Shown one piece after another: positions 19,600-29,547 of a stretch of DNA of 39,484 nucleotides (position 1 is the first letter of the stretch; the number at the start of each line of letters is the position of its first letter). The position numbers and the translations under genes were made by a program. Under the pieces are notes generated by a model. That model saw only the letters and a program-made list of their open reading frames with translations. It was not told where the DNA came from and did not search any database. Source of the DNA: Chara braunii (Eukaryota; Streptophyta; Charophyceae; Charales; Characeae); NCBI GenBank assembly GCA_003427395.1, contig BFEA01000856.1, forward strand, positions 131,727 to 171,210. The letters run 5' to 3'.

Positions 19600-22500
19600 G
19601 GTGAGCGTGCCATGATTCATTCCTTCGGAGAGGGACGCTGACCTAGCTCAGGCGGAGCGACGGGTTCGCAACCGAGGTTGCGCGACGTACTGCTGACGGG
19701 CGAGGAAGTGCGGAGTGGCGTGAAGCATCGCCGCCCTGCTGGTCGACACCGGGAGACAGGTCAACGACAAGGCGATTCGGGGCGACACGGGGAGGTAGAG
19801 GCGAGGAGAGAGAGTCAGGGGCTGACCGCGGGGGCACGGAGGGAGACGTGAGGAGGGAGTAAGCAGGTGCGTGGCTGGTGAGACGAGGAGGGGAGAGGAA
19901 GATCACGGCCGGAGAGAGAAACAGACGAGAGGGGGGAGGAAGGAGAGAGGAGAAGGGAGGTCAGGCACCTCGACCCGGGGCAGCGACAGGAGGAAGAACA
20001 CGTGAACTTTGCGAGCAAGCGGCGGTGCACCGAATTGACTGTGAGGCCGAAGGAGAGAGTATCTCCACCGATAGTAGCTCTCTATCATCGACTATCGGAA
20101 GACAACGTCCACCCAATTGGGAGCAGCGTGCAACGGAGAAACCTACAACACCGGTCTTCTCTTGGGGCCCCGGGGCTGGAATTAGTCCCGGTGGAGAAGC
20201 CCGGTGAGGCGTTTCCCCAATCTTGCAGCTACGCTACTGAACAACATATGGAGCGCAGCAGAAAGTAAGGAATTCGCAAGCATCCTAATCATCAACCTCC
20301 ACGAATCAAAAGAAGTGAGTGGAAGTTTTGGGACACGACAGTCTTCTTTTCGTTTTTCTTTTTTACTTTTGTGGTCGTGCTTCTTTCCCTCTCCCTTCTT
20401 TATTCCTTTTATACCCCCTTTTCCCCTCTTCCCCTTTCCTCTCTTCCTTCCTTCCCATTGGGACACGGTAGTTGCCTTTTGTCCTCGCTGTTGCGGTCGT
20501 TTCCCTTGTCTTGCTTTCCTTTCCGTGTCCTTCTTCTCCCTTTCATTCTTTCTGTCCTCTCCTCATCTGTTCACGCGATCCCAACTCGCCCCCCCTCCCG
20601 TTCTCTCTGTCTTCTCCTCATCTGTCCACGCGATCTCAACTCGCCCCCCTCCATCCACCCCCGGCCCATCTCCGGCCCCAACCGCCCATCTCGTCTCCTC
20701 CCATAGTCTCCTCTTCCCTCCCCAGTTCCACCCCTAACTTCGATCGCCACCCAGCTTACCCCATCACCTTTGTCTGCTCTCCGTCCACCTGTACGCAACT
20801 CTGCGCCGCCTGTCCTTAGCACCCACCGATCCTGACCCCCCTTCTGTTCACCCATCCTTTTCATCCCCCCCTCGCCCCCCAAGTTTGTCTCCCCCTCGGT
20901 CCGCGATTCTTCCTCTTCGCTCCCTCCCTCTTTGCTCGATCCCCCCCCTTTTTTTGATCGTTCCCCGATCTACCCACCGACCTGCATACGTAATCACCCA
21001 TACAACCGTCCGGACCGATCTGACCTCGTACCGTCCTGTCCCCCGCCGACCCAGATTTCTCTTAGGAAATCTCGCCGGCTCCTGTATGCTCCCCTTCCAT
21101 TTAGCCCCCTCTGATCCTGACCCCCCTTCCGTTCACCCATCTATTTCATCCCCCCCTCGCCCCCCAAGTTTGTCTCCCCCTCAGTCCGCGATTCTTCCTC
21201 TTCGCTCCCTCCCTCTTTGCCCGATCCCCCCCCTTTTTTTTATCGTTCCCCGATCTACCCACCGACCTGCATACGTAATCACCCATACAACCGTCGGGAC
21301 CGATCTGACCCCGTACCCTCTTGTCCCCCGCCGGCCCAGATTTCTCTCAGGAAATCTCGCCCGCTCCTGTATGCTCCCCCGCCCTGTCTAATTACACCAG
21401 CGCACGCGATCCTATTTGCTCACACGATCCCCCAGTGTCCCCCTTCCATCCACCTAACCCACATCCCGACCGTTCCCCTCCTGTATGCTCCCCCGCCCCT
21501 GTCTATTTGCATCCGCTCACGCGATCCCGTTTGCTCACACGACCCCTATCCCCCCCCCTCCATCCACCCGCGGCCCATCTCTGGCTCCCGCCGCCCACCT
21601 TACCCCATCAACCTCGTTTCCACCCGTATTCCCCACTCGTCCCTCCCCAATCCCGCCTCCTAATTTCGCCCGCCGCCCTGCTTACCTCATCACCTCCGTC
21701 TCTGACCACCTATTGCGCAAAATATCGTTCGATGTCAATCTACTTTACCACCAGGCAGTATCCAGCTCAGCTGTGGACCTTGACCTTCATCTCGGCCGGT
21801 CACTGTAGAGATCTGGGTACCTTTGGGTTAACCTACGAAAGGAGTTGTCGATCATGTTGTGCATGCTCAACATAAGCGTCCTTTAATCGTGGAGGTTCGG
21901 GGGAGGACGATTTCGTCAAGACCTTCTCATCGCAGCCGGCCTCTTTGACGGGCTCTGCACATTCGTCGCTCCAATTCGCAGCTAAAATACAGGTTTTGCT
22001 GGAAAAAAACACTTTGCGATCCTGATCTCCCCTTCCGTTCACCCATCCATTCCATCCCTTGCCCAACCCCTCCTCGGTTCTCTCCCCCCCCCTCCCTCCC
22101 GTTCCCAATCTCCGCCTGCAACGGACTGTTGAGGCGTGAGAGAGTTCGGAGGGGCTAATCGACGCCGGGAGACGGGGCAACAGTAAGGCACGGCGGCATG
22201 ACATGGGGAGGGTGAGGCGAGGAGAGAGAGACGAGGGTTGATGGCAAGAGCGGTGTGAGTGACGCGAGGGGGGAGGAGGAAACCCGGCAAGGTGCACCGG
22301 GAGACGGGTTAGCGGTAAGGCGAGTAGGCGTGACACGGGGATGATGCAATGAGAGAGAGACAAGGGCTGATCGCAGTAGTGAAACGTGGCGGGGTGTCTA
22401 CCGCACGAAGGCGCGAGGAGGGGAGAGAAAGCAAGCGGCGGGCGAGACAAGGAGGAGGAAGCCCGGCAGGGGTGAAAAGAAGGGGCGGGTGGCAGGCGAG

Positions 22501-22778
22501 GACAGCAAAAGAAACAGAAGAGAGGGAGGAGAGGGGAAGTCATGCACCTAGATCTTAGGCAACAAAGAAGGAGGGACGTAATCCATCAATTAAAATCTCA
22601 AATGGTGAGCGGCCGAGGAAAACCACATTATCAGCAAGTTCATAAGAAGATCGAGTCTATGCTAATATACAAGGGGATCGCAAGGCATCTGGCCTAGAAC
22701 CATCTTGGGGGAACACGGGGAGGGGGAGAAAAGGGACAAGAACAACTGAACCCACTAGGACAGATACAGGAAATCAAT
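19600..22778 (+). promoter_or_regulatory. LINE-A 5' region with strand-skewed tandem repeats
   Basis: No convincing gene; the open frames here are low-complexity Pro/Ser/Arg. A purine-rich part (about 19740-19975) and a related purine-rich part (about 22145-22550, phrases GGGAGACGGG, GGCGAGGAGAGAGAG) bracket a C/T-rich part (about 20340-21720). The C/T-rich part includes two tandem copies of an about 285-bp unit. By position it is the LINE 5' UTR and promoter. Tandem 5' monomers acting as promoters are known in rodent L1; applying that here is inference. Confidence 0.55.
20828..21397 (+). repeat. About 285-bp tandem repeat, two copies
   Basis: Copies begin at about 20828 and 21113, each with GATCCTGACCCCCCTTC, then TTCACCCATC, CCCCAAGTTTGTCTCCCCCT, CGTTCCCCGATCTACCCACC, GCATACGTAATCACCCATAC and AGATTTCTCT near the end. 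They look over 90% alike. Shorter related pieces (TCACGCGATCCC, CCATCCACCC, GGCCCATCTC) recur from 20560 to 21590. Confidence 0.8.
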
Positions 22779-25526
22779 ATGGAAACAGCGTCAGAAAGTA
22801 CACCGAAGAATGTACTCCAATCACGGGAAAGGGGGAAGGGGGTAGAGGTTGGGGGGGGGAGAGTGGAGACTGGGGGGGAGAGCACATCCACCTCGTCCAC
22901 CCAGGGCGTAAACAAAACATGTGCGGAAAGGGTGGCGTGCTTGCTCCCTCAGGAAACCATCTCAATCCAATATAGGAAGGAAGGAGCGGGGAAGGTAGCA
23001 CAGGAGGAATGGAAAATTCCTTTGAGGAATTTGACAATCACCAGTGCATTCTTCCTGTCCCGCTTACTGGCCCCTTCCAAAAACAGAATTATTAATCAGG
23101 GCAGCAGAACCACCATGGTTAGAGCCCTCCCAAGGGAGGCAGTTAAAACACGAGATGCACTATTCACCAGACACGCCAGTAACTGGACCTTTCACAACGA
23201 TGCAGCCTTCAAATCCACGAATGATAAAGTAGGCTGGATCAGAGATCGCCTAGCTGCATTCAAAGGATCTCCAGAGAATGCACACGAGCACTTTCTAATC
23301 CAGCCGGTCTCATCCGCAGTTATCACGATCATCTGTGTATCGGCGTCTGATAAGAAGACAATGGATAGCTGGAAGTCATTCCGTTGTGAAAGATCGGAGG
23401 TACGTATTCACCCCTGGGCCCCCCCTAAACCATAGAGACCAAAGGAACGGAGGGAGCAAATAAAGAGGGAGTTTTTCTGGGTCGAACTCCGTCACATCCC
23501 GATTGAAATACAAGCAGCCCTCCTCCAGGACTTTGCAGAGAGATATGATATGGTCGGCTTTATTGACCCCTTCCCCCCCCATGTGGCACACAAAGATGAT
23601 TATCTTATGTTAGCCATCAGCCTAGCAGACGGACAAATTTTTTCGATTGATGACGTGATCCCCTTTCAAGTAGGAGGTAGAATATACCGCATCCACACTT
23701 CCCATAAGCGACGCCCCTGGTGTTTCAAGTGCCAGGAATACGGGCATCTGTATACCGAGACAGTCTGTGCACGTCACCCGTCACACTCAGCTCGGCCCAC
23801 GGGGCGTTTAAGAAAGGATCCCTTTGACGATTCACGGTGGCGCACGGTCGACCCTGGCCACGAAGGATGGGTGTTCATCGATGCGCCCGGAAAAAAGAAA
23901 GAGGAAGTGATTGGATGGTCATGGGAAGGGCAAGGCGAGCCTCAGCACGACACCCAACCACCCACAACATGGGCCCCCCCCAAATCCCTGGAGTCTCATC
24001 TGGGCCGGGCCCCCTCAAAAGTGTGATCACACGAAAAGTAGGTGGTAGTTGGAAAAAGGAAAATGGAACAGAAACTCAGCCTAATAAAGGATGCTAGCGG
24101 GAGTGGATGCATTAACGATAATCATTTCGCTCTCCTGAACACTGAGATACACGAACCCAAACAGGACACACAAAAAGAGGAACCAAAGCCGACATCCCAA
24201 CAGGGGACAAGCGACAACAAAAAAGAAGAAGAGGAAGAAGGAGAGTACAAAGAAAAAGAGGTGGAAGGAGACCAGGGAATATATAGCACAGGGACGGGAC
24301 ACAGAAAAGAGGTGGCGTTAATCACAGGAGGGGGGGGTAGGGGACCAGGGGAGGATAAGGTGGAGACGGGGCCGGAAGGAGGAGCATCGACGCCCTCACA
24401 ATAGGTAGCCCCTGCAAAGCAGCCACAGGAAGGACGTCACAACCAGGGGTTGAGACTGAAGCAGCAGGCGCGAGCTCTGCCAGCACGGGGGCAGAACCCA
24501 CGAGGCCAGCAACAAACAGACCATGGAAGTACACAAGCGCTGGCCCCTGACTTCTGCTCGGATGCTTTTGGAGCACAACCGATGGACGTAGATGCCACCC
24601 CCCCCCCGGACGTTGAAATAGAGGAAGGTCAGAAGGACCCGGCTGACCCAGATGCCCCTCCTCAGGAAATGTGCCTAGACCAGAAAATCCAGGTAGTGAC
24701 GAACTGGATAATCAAACACCTGCAGGCAGACTTTCCCCACGAAGGTGAGCAATACTGGGATAGATCTTATGTAGAATTAGTCACACTCCTTAACAACAGT
24801 CCCATGCTGAGAAATGCGTTAACCACCGGGCCCCCGACCCATCTGACCTAGGCAGAAGCCTTTCAACACATATTGGCCGTGGCACGAGGACGCGTCCACC
24901 CCCCTCCCCCACTGGACCCTCCTCCCCCACCCCTAGCCGCTCCAGCCCAGGAGGTGTTCTCCCAACCCACCCCACCTGAGACAAAGAAAGTCATGGTAGG
25001 GCAGGACGAAGGGATGACCTCACGAAGACTCAAGATCAGACAACTTATAGAACGAGGGCTTTTTGAAATGCCTCTATTAAAACAGAATGGAGTACTTGTA
25101 GTCCCTCTAAGGAAATTGGAAGGGGTGTGGGAAATAGGCCTCTCCCAGGTAGGAGAACACGGAGGTGTAACACTACATGGCTGGGACGCGCCGAAGGAGG
25201 GAGACGGTAGAGAGAAGGACAAGATTTTCACTGACCAAATGCGGGCCTTTATTTCGAGCCACTATGCCCCAGGAGCAAAAGCAGGGGTGAGGTTTGGGGC
25301 CTTCGACCATCAAATGACCCGGAACGATCTTTTTCTGCTTTTTGAAACCAACAAGACTGCTAGCCTGCGCTGGCTGAACCACAACATGCTGCTGGACCTC
25401 CAGTGTGCAAAAGTTAAAAGCAGCGAATACTGGCCAGAAGATGACGTTTGTAGGTGCCTGTGCAGGATAATACGGAAGAAGACTCTATTTTCAGACAGAT
25501 GGGACCAGCCATGGCATGCACTATAG
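22779..25526 (+). pseudogene. LINE-A ORF1 (nucleic-acid-binding, zinc knuckle)
   Basis: ORF1 proteins of plant-type LINEs bind the element RNA. A single frame runs about 915 codons from ATG 22779, interrupted by TAG at 23433, TGA at 24024, TAG at about 24036, TAG at 24402, TAG at 24849 and the final TAG at 25524. Between stops the text is protein-like. A CCHC-type knuckle WCFKCQEYGHLYTETVC lies near 23720-23770, with C-x2-C-x4-H-x6-C spacing, two residues wider than the usual last gap. An acidic, Lys/Glu-rich low-complexity stretch follows (about 24130-24300), then Pro-rich linkers and a basic conserved block (LKIRQLIERGLFEMPLLKQNG). ORF1 is unusually long. The ORF2 start is 12 bases after its end, in another frame. 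Confidence 0.78.
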
Positions 25527-25537
25527 ATAAATATTAA

Positions 25538-26743
25538 ATGGACGAGCTGGAAACACTATACTGTAAGAGCCAGGCATGGAAAAAATGTGTTAGCTCGGCG
25601 GATCTGGATCTGCGATCCATTAATGTTAACGGCCTAGCGTCAAGTAGACCAGAAAAGCGGCAGGCCATCTGGGACCAACTCAGAGGGGTGGGGGGCAAAC
25701 GATGGCCGGACATAATTTGCGTTCAAGAAACCCACCTGCAGGACAATGAGGAGCATAACAGGGCACACAGAATGGCTTGGCCCCATACAGCAATCAGAGT
25801 CCACGCGCCCAGACCGGGCTCAGCAGGAGTGGCAATCTGGATCCCTCCGGACTCCAGATTCCAGCCAGTCCATTGAGTCGTGGATGAAGCGGAAGGACGT
25901 TGGGCCTCCGTCTTGGGTATGCTAGAGCTGGAACTAATCTGCATACTGTGCATTTACGGTCCTAATACAGTCGGGGAAAAAAGAGAATTTTTGGGGAAGC
26001 TGGCTACGCAAGTGCCGGAAGGCATTCCCCTAATTATAGCAGGGGATTTTAATGTTACCCCCGACAGGAACTTGGACAGATGGAACGCCTAGGACTCCCC
26101 CTCTTTCGCCACAATGGAAGATCAACGAATGATAGCAGAGTTCTGCGGGACACTCTCGATCTTTGAGACCTTCCGCCGACTGCACCCCCAAGCACAATCC
26201 TTTACATGCCTTAGGGATAATGACCTGGCACGACTATCCAAATCCAGGATTGACCTTATCTTCATCTCAAATGACCTGGAAGGCGCCTTGCATTGGGCAC
26301 TAATACTCCCACGTAGTCCGCACCCAGGATTAGACCATAAAACATGCGGAATAATACTGACAATGAGGAAAAGACCAGACCAAGGACCAGGCTTTTACAA
26401 GCTTAATACCTCCTTGCTGAATGATTCAGCCTTCACTCAAATGATTCGTCACGAATGGCTCTTTTGGCACCAGCAAAAACACCTCTTCGACTCACACTTA
26501 ACATGGTTCAACAATGGACTAATCTACTTGGCTAAAAAATGTAAGGACTTCTCTAAAACCAAAGCAGCTCAGCGACAACAACAGGAAATGTCCACTCACA
26601 AGGAACTACTAAGCCTGGAACAACAGGCAGATTCACAGCATCTCACTACCGCCATACAAAATGTCAAACACCAACTCTTGCAATACGCGGTACATAGATG
26701 GCAAGGGATTAGAATCTGGGGAAAAATGGGTAGATTTACCTAG
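25538..26743 (+). pseudogene. LINE-A ORF2 endonuclease domain
   Basis: Apurinic/apyrimidinic-type endonuclease that nicks target DNA to start target-primed reverse transcription. Visible motifs are SINVNGLASS near the N-terminus, ICVQETHLQ (metal-binding Glu), IAGDFNVTPD, SRIDLIFISNDL and DHKTCGIIL (the usual S-D-H triad reads L-D-H). ATG 25538 is the likely start. In-frame breaks are TGA at 25874-25876, TAG at 26090-26092 and TAG at 26741-26743, after which a +2 frame change (near 26745-26800) joins it to the RT part. The long helical stretch 26520-26700 is the usual linker before RT. Confidence 0.87.
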
Positions 26744-26796
26744 GAAGCTACTATGGACACCTATTTTTTTCCATGGCCACCGCGTGAGCTCGCCGG

Positions 26797-28514
26797 ATGG
26801 TCATCGAAGCACTCTTCGACCCGGACAACGGGGATATCATAGCTACTGGTACGGCACATTGCACACTAATTACAAGGACCTTCTTCAAGCAGCTCTACAC
26901 GTCTCATATCCCGCCCTCGCAAGAGGACAGAAGGGACAAAGAATTAGAAGAATTCTTGACACCACTGGATCGACACCTCTCCCTGCAGCACCGAGAAAAG
27001 CTGGAGGAAACACTATCCAAAAACGAGATCTGGACAACACTCCTCCAAATGAAGGAAGAGAAAACACCCGGCATCGACGGTTTCCCCAAGGAATTTTGGG
27101 AAACCATGTGGGGGGATCTGAGCGCGGACTTATGGGAATACTATTAGGAAGTGTGGAATGCTGGGGACATGGGGGAGACAGTGGGGAAAGGTGTACTATC
27201 CCTGTTATACAAAAAGGGCGACAAGATGAATATCAGGAATTATAGACCTATTACATTACTCACAGTAGTACATAAAATGCTCTCAAAAACATTGGCAAAC
27301 CGCATGGCGGCCATCCTCGAAGACGTTATACACCCGGCCCAAACAGGATTCATGGTCAACAGAAACATACAGGAGAATATTCTATTAGTAAACGAAGTGG
27401 TCCAACTGGCCCAACGAAACAGAGCGAACGCAACCATCATATTCATTGACTTTGAAAAAGCCTATGACCACGTAGACTGAAATTTTCTAGGTAAATGCCT
27501 GGAAAAGATGAATTTTGGTCTCGTTTTTCGCCGTTGGGTCAGGATCCTTCATCACAATGCCACTACCTGCGTACAGGTCAATGGGTCAATAGCACCCCCT
27601 TTTGAGCTCCATCGGTCAGTGAGACAAGGGGACCCCATCGCTCCTTATCTCATTATAGTCATAATGGAGGCACTCGCGACCAATCTTAGACAAAATAAAG
27701 ACCTCTTTCGTATTAAAATCATTAACATTCCGGAAGAGGCGGTACCAATATGCTCTCTTTTTGCTGACGATCTCACCATTATGTTGGAGGCCACAAGCCA
27801 GAACATGGAAGAAATTCAAAAACTTATGAATCGGTTCTGTCGTCTATCAGACATGGCAGTGAACTGGGGACAAAAGACCGTGGGCTGGTGGATGCATCAC
27901 CAAGGTGGAAGGCCCCCTGAAAACCCGAGAATCACATGGCTTTCCTCAGACGACTCTCTAAGAGTCCTGGGAGCTCTTATCATAGCAAAAGGAAAGTCGG
28001 CGACCAATGATGAATGGCTGGCAAGACCCACAACCACCAAACTCAACCTATGGAACAAAAAACACACGTCCATATTTGGGCGGGCTCTGGTCATAAACAA
28101 TTGAGTGCTAGCCACCCTCTGGTACAAATCCATTATATGGCCTATGAGTGAGGGGGGGCTTAGGGCATTAAAGAAACAACTAGCAGCCTTCCTTTGGAGA
28201 GGAGATAGTAACAACCTCCACGCGATCAGCCGAGTGGCATGAGACTCAGTAATTCAGCCAAAAACCAGAGGAGGACTGAGAATTGTAGACCCATCCACAC
28301 AATTCCAGGCCCTCACGTTTCGCTGGATCCAGCACATCATTTTTTCGCCATCCTCCCCCTGGCCCCCCCTAGCTCTGGCACAAATTTCGGCCCTGGCCCC
28401 AGAAGCCCCGCCTGAGATCGACCCGTTGATCTGGTTGCAAGATAGGCACTGGAGGCTCCTAAGGAAATAGAGAAACGGGGACCCGGCGGACAAACACTGG
28501 CTACGCCTCATACG
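26797..28514 (+). pseudogene. LINE-A ORF2 reverse transcriptase
   Basis: Non-LTR RT. In order: FFKQLYTS, an insert with KTPGIDGFPKEFW (RT motif 0/1 region), NYRPITLLTVVHKMLSK, HPAQTGFMVNRNIQEN, FIDFEKAYDHVD, SVRQGDPIAPYLII, the catalytic FADDLTIM, and LRVLGALIIAKG. All catalytic Asp residues are present. In-frame breaks are TAG 27145-27147, TGA 27478-27480 directly after AYDHVD (where Trp is standard in LINEs), TGA 28102-28104, TGA 28240-28242 (again a Trp position before ..IQPKTRGGLR) and a TAG at about 28468. It is interrupted at 28515 by a DNA transposon. The frame resumes exactly at 29548 when one 8-bp duplication is removed. Confidence 0.93.
28507..28514. repeat. 8-bp target-site duplication, left copy
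   Basis: CTCATACG, identical to 29540-29547. It flanks the element at 28515-29539. Confidence 0.9.
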
Positions 28515-28968
28515 CTATGTGTCTATTCAACGGGCAACGGGAAAGTTTCAACTCCATTGTACCCGTTGAATAGCCCCCGGGGCCCCGTTGAATAGTACAA
28601 CGGGCCCCCCCCGTTGAATATTGTTCAACGGGGAGGGTGCATTGGGCCTCGGACACGGCGCTGGACGCACGTGAACCAAAAACAAATCATCCCGTTGAAT
28701 CCCGTTGAATCCCGTTGAATCTCCGTTGAATCCCCGTTGAATCCCGTTGAATCCCGTTAAATCCCGTTGAATCCCGTTCAATCACCGTTGAATCCCGTTG
28801 AAAAAAAAAAAAAAACGGACGTCGTGCAAAAATTCCGGAAAAAAACTATGTTATGCAGAAAAAAAAACTGAACAACTTTTGCCTCAGGGTCACATCGAAA
28901 ATCTTCACCAAAATAAAACTAAAAAATCAAATATAAAATAAGTTATTTATTTATTTATTTATTTTTTG

Positions 28969-28973
<5 letters not shown>

Positions 28974-29015
<42 letters not shown>

Positions 29016-29051
29016 TTGGGTGGGGGTTGGGGGGGCGACCCATCCCCCACT

Positions 29052-29087
<36 letters not shown>

Positions 29088-29142
29088 AAAAAAAGCAAAA
29101 AAAAAACAAAAAACGCCTATTTAAAACCCCTCGCAAGTAAGA

Positions 29143-29185
<43 letters not shown>

Positions 29186-29270
29186 TGATTTGGTGGGGGT
29201 AGGAGGGGCGACCCATACCCCACCAATCAATCAATCAATCAATCAAAAAAAAAAAGAAAAAAAACTCTAT
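28974..29270. repeat. Duplicated compound microsatellite (TG)n + (AATC)n
   Basis: A block of (TG)n, TGATTGGGTGGGGGT, GCGACCCAT, (AATC)n and an A tract occurs at about 28974-29110. It is repeated at about 29143-29270 with small changes. The duplication therefore includes both microsatellites and the unique text between them. Confidence 0.85.
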
Positions 29271-29340
29271 CTGTTTTGAGTTTGGTTTTGTTTTTGATTT
29301 TTTGTAAAATAATTTTAATGCGTAAAAAATAAAAATAAAA

Positions 29341-29382
29341 ATATGGGGATGTAGAGAGCAAAAACATCTACACCCCCATATA
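29341..29382. repeat. Hairpin in transposon copy 2
   Basis: ATATGGGGATGTAGA pairs with TCTACACCCCCATAT (14 of 15) across an 11-12-base loop. It is the counterpart of the hairpin at 9415-9460 at the same end of the sister element. Confidence 0.75.
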
Positions 29383-29539
29383 TATTTTTTTTTCACTTAT
29401 GTTTTGCCTACAAAAACAAAATCCGCGGACCGAGTTGTACCACGTTCAACTCGGTTCAACGTGGAGCTGAAACAGGAGTTGAACGGGAGTTGAACCGTTC
29501 AACTCAAAACCCCCGCTGAATCCGATTTCGGGTACATAG

Positions 29540-29547
29540 CTCATACG
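29540..29547. repeat. 8-bp target-site duplication, right copy
   Basis: CTCATACG, partner of 28507-28514. Confidence 0.9.

Larger units (their letters stand above)
28515..29539. mobile_element. Non-autonomous DNA transposon, copy 2 (8-bp TSD)
   Basis: 1,025 bp, starting CTATGTGTC and ending GGTACATAG, with a perfect 8-bp duplication. The left part (28520-28800) has more than fifteen CCGTTGAAT/ATTCAACGG motifs, some in a tight tandem run (28690-28800). The right end has another cluster of TTCAAC/GTTGAA (29445-29515). The middle has compound microsatellites. The right end read on the minus strand, CTATGTACCCGAAATCGGA, matches the left end of the 9251 element, so the two are one family in opposite orientation. 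No transposase is visible. The 8-bp TSD favours a hAT-like origin. Confidence 0.85.

Noticed and set aside
20204-21875. Several plus-strand Pro-rich frames
   Set aside because: C/T-rich tandem repeats produce open Pro/Ser/Leu frames on all phases; there is no protein-like composition.
21833-22543. 236-codon minus-strand Ser/Pro-rich frame
   Set aside because: It lies in purine-skewed tandem repeats, has no domain, and is an expected chance ORF in low-complexity DNA.
28254-28511. Minus-strand 85-codon frame
   Set aside because: Antisense to the LINE-A RT frame, which continues through this stretch and across the transposon insertion.
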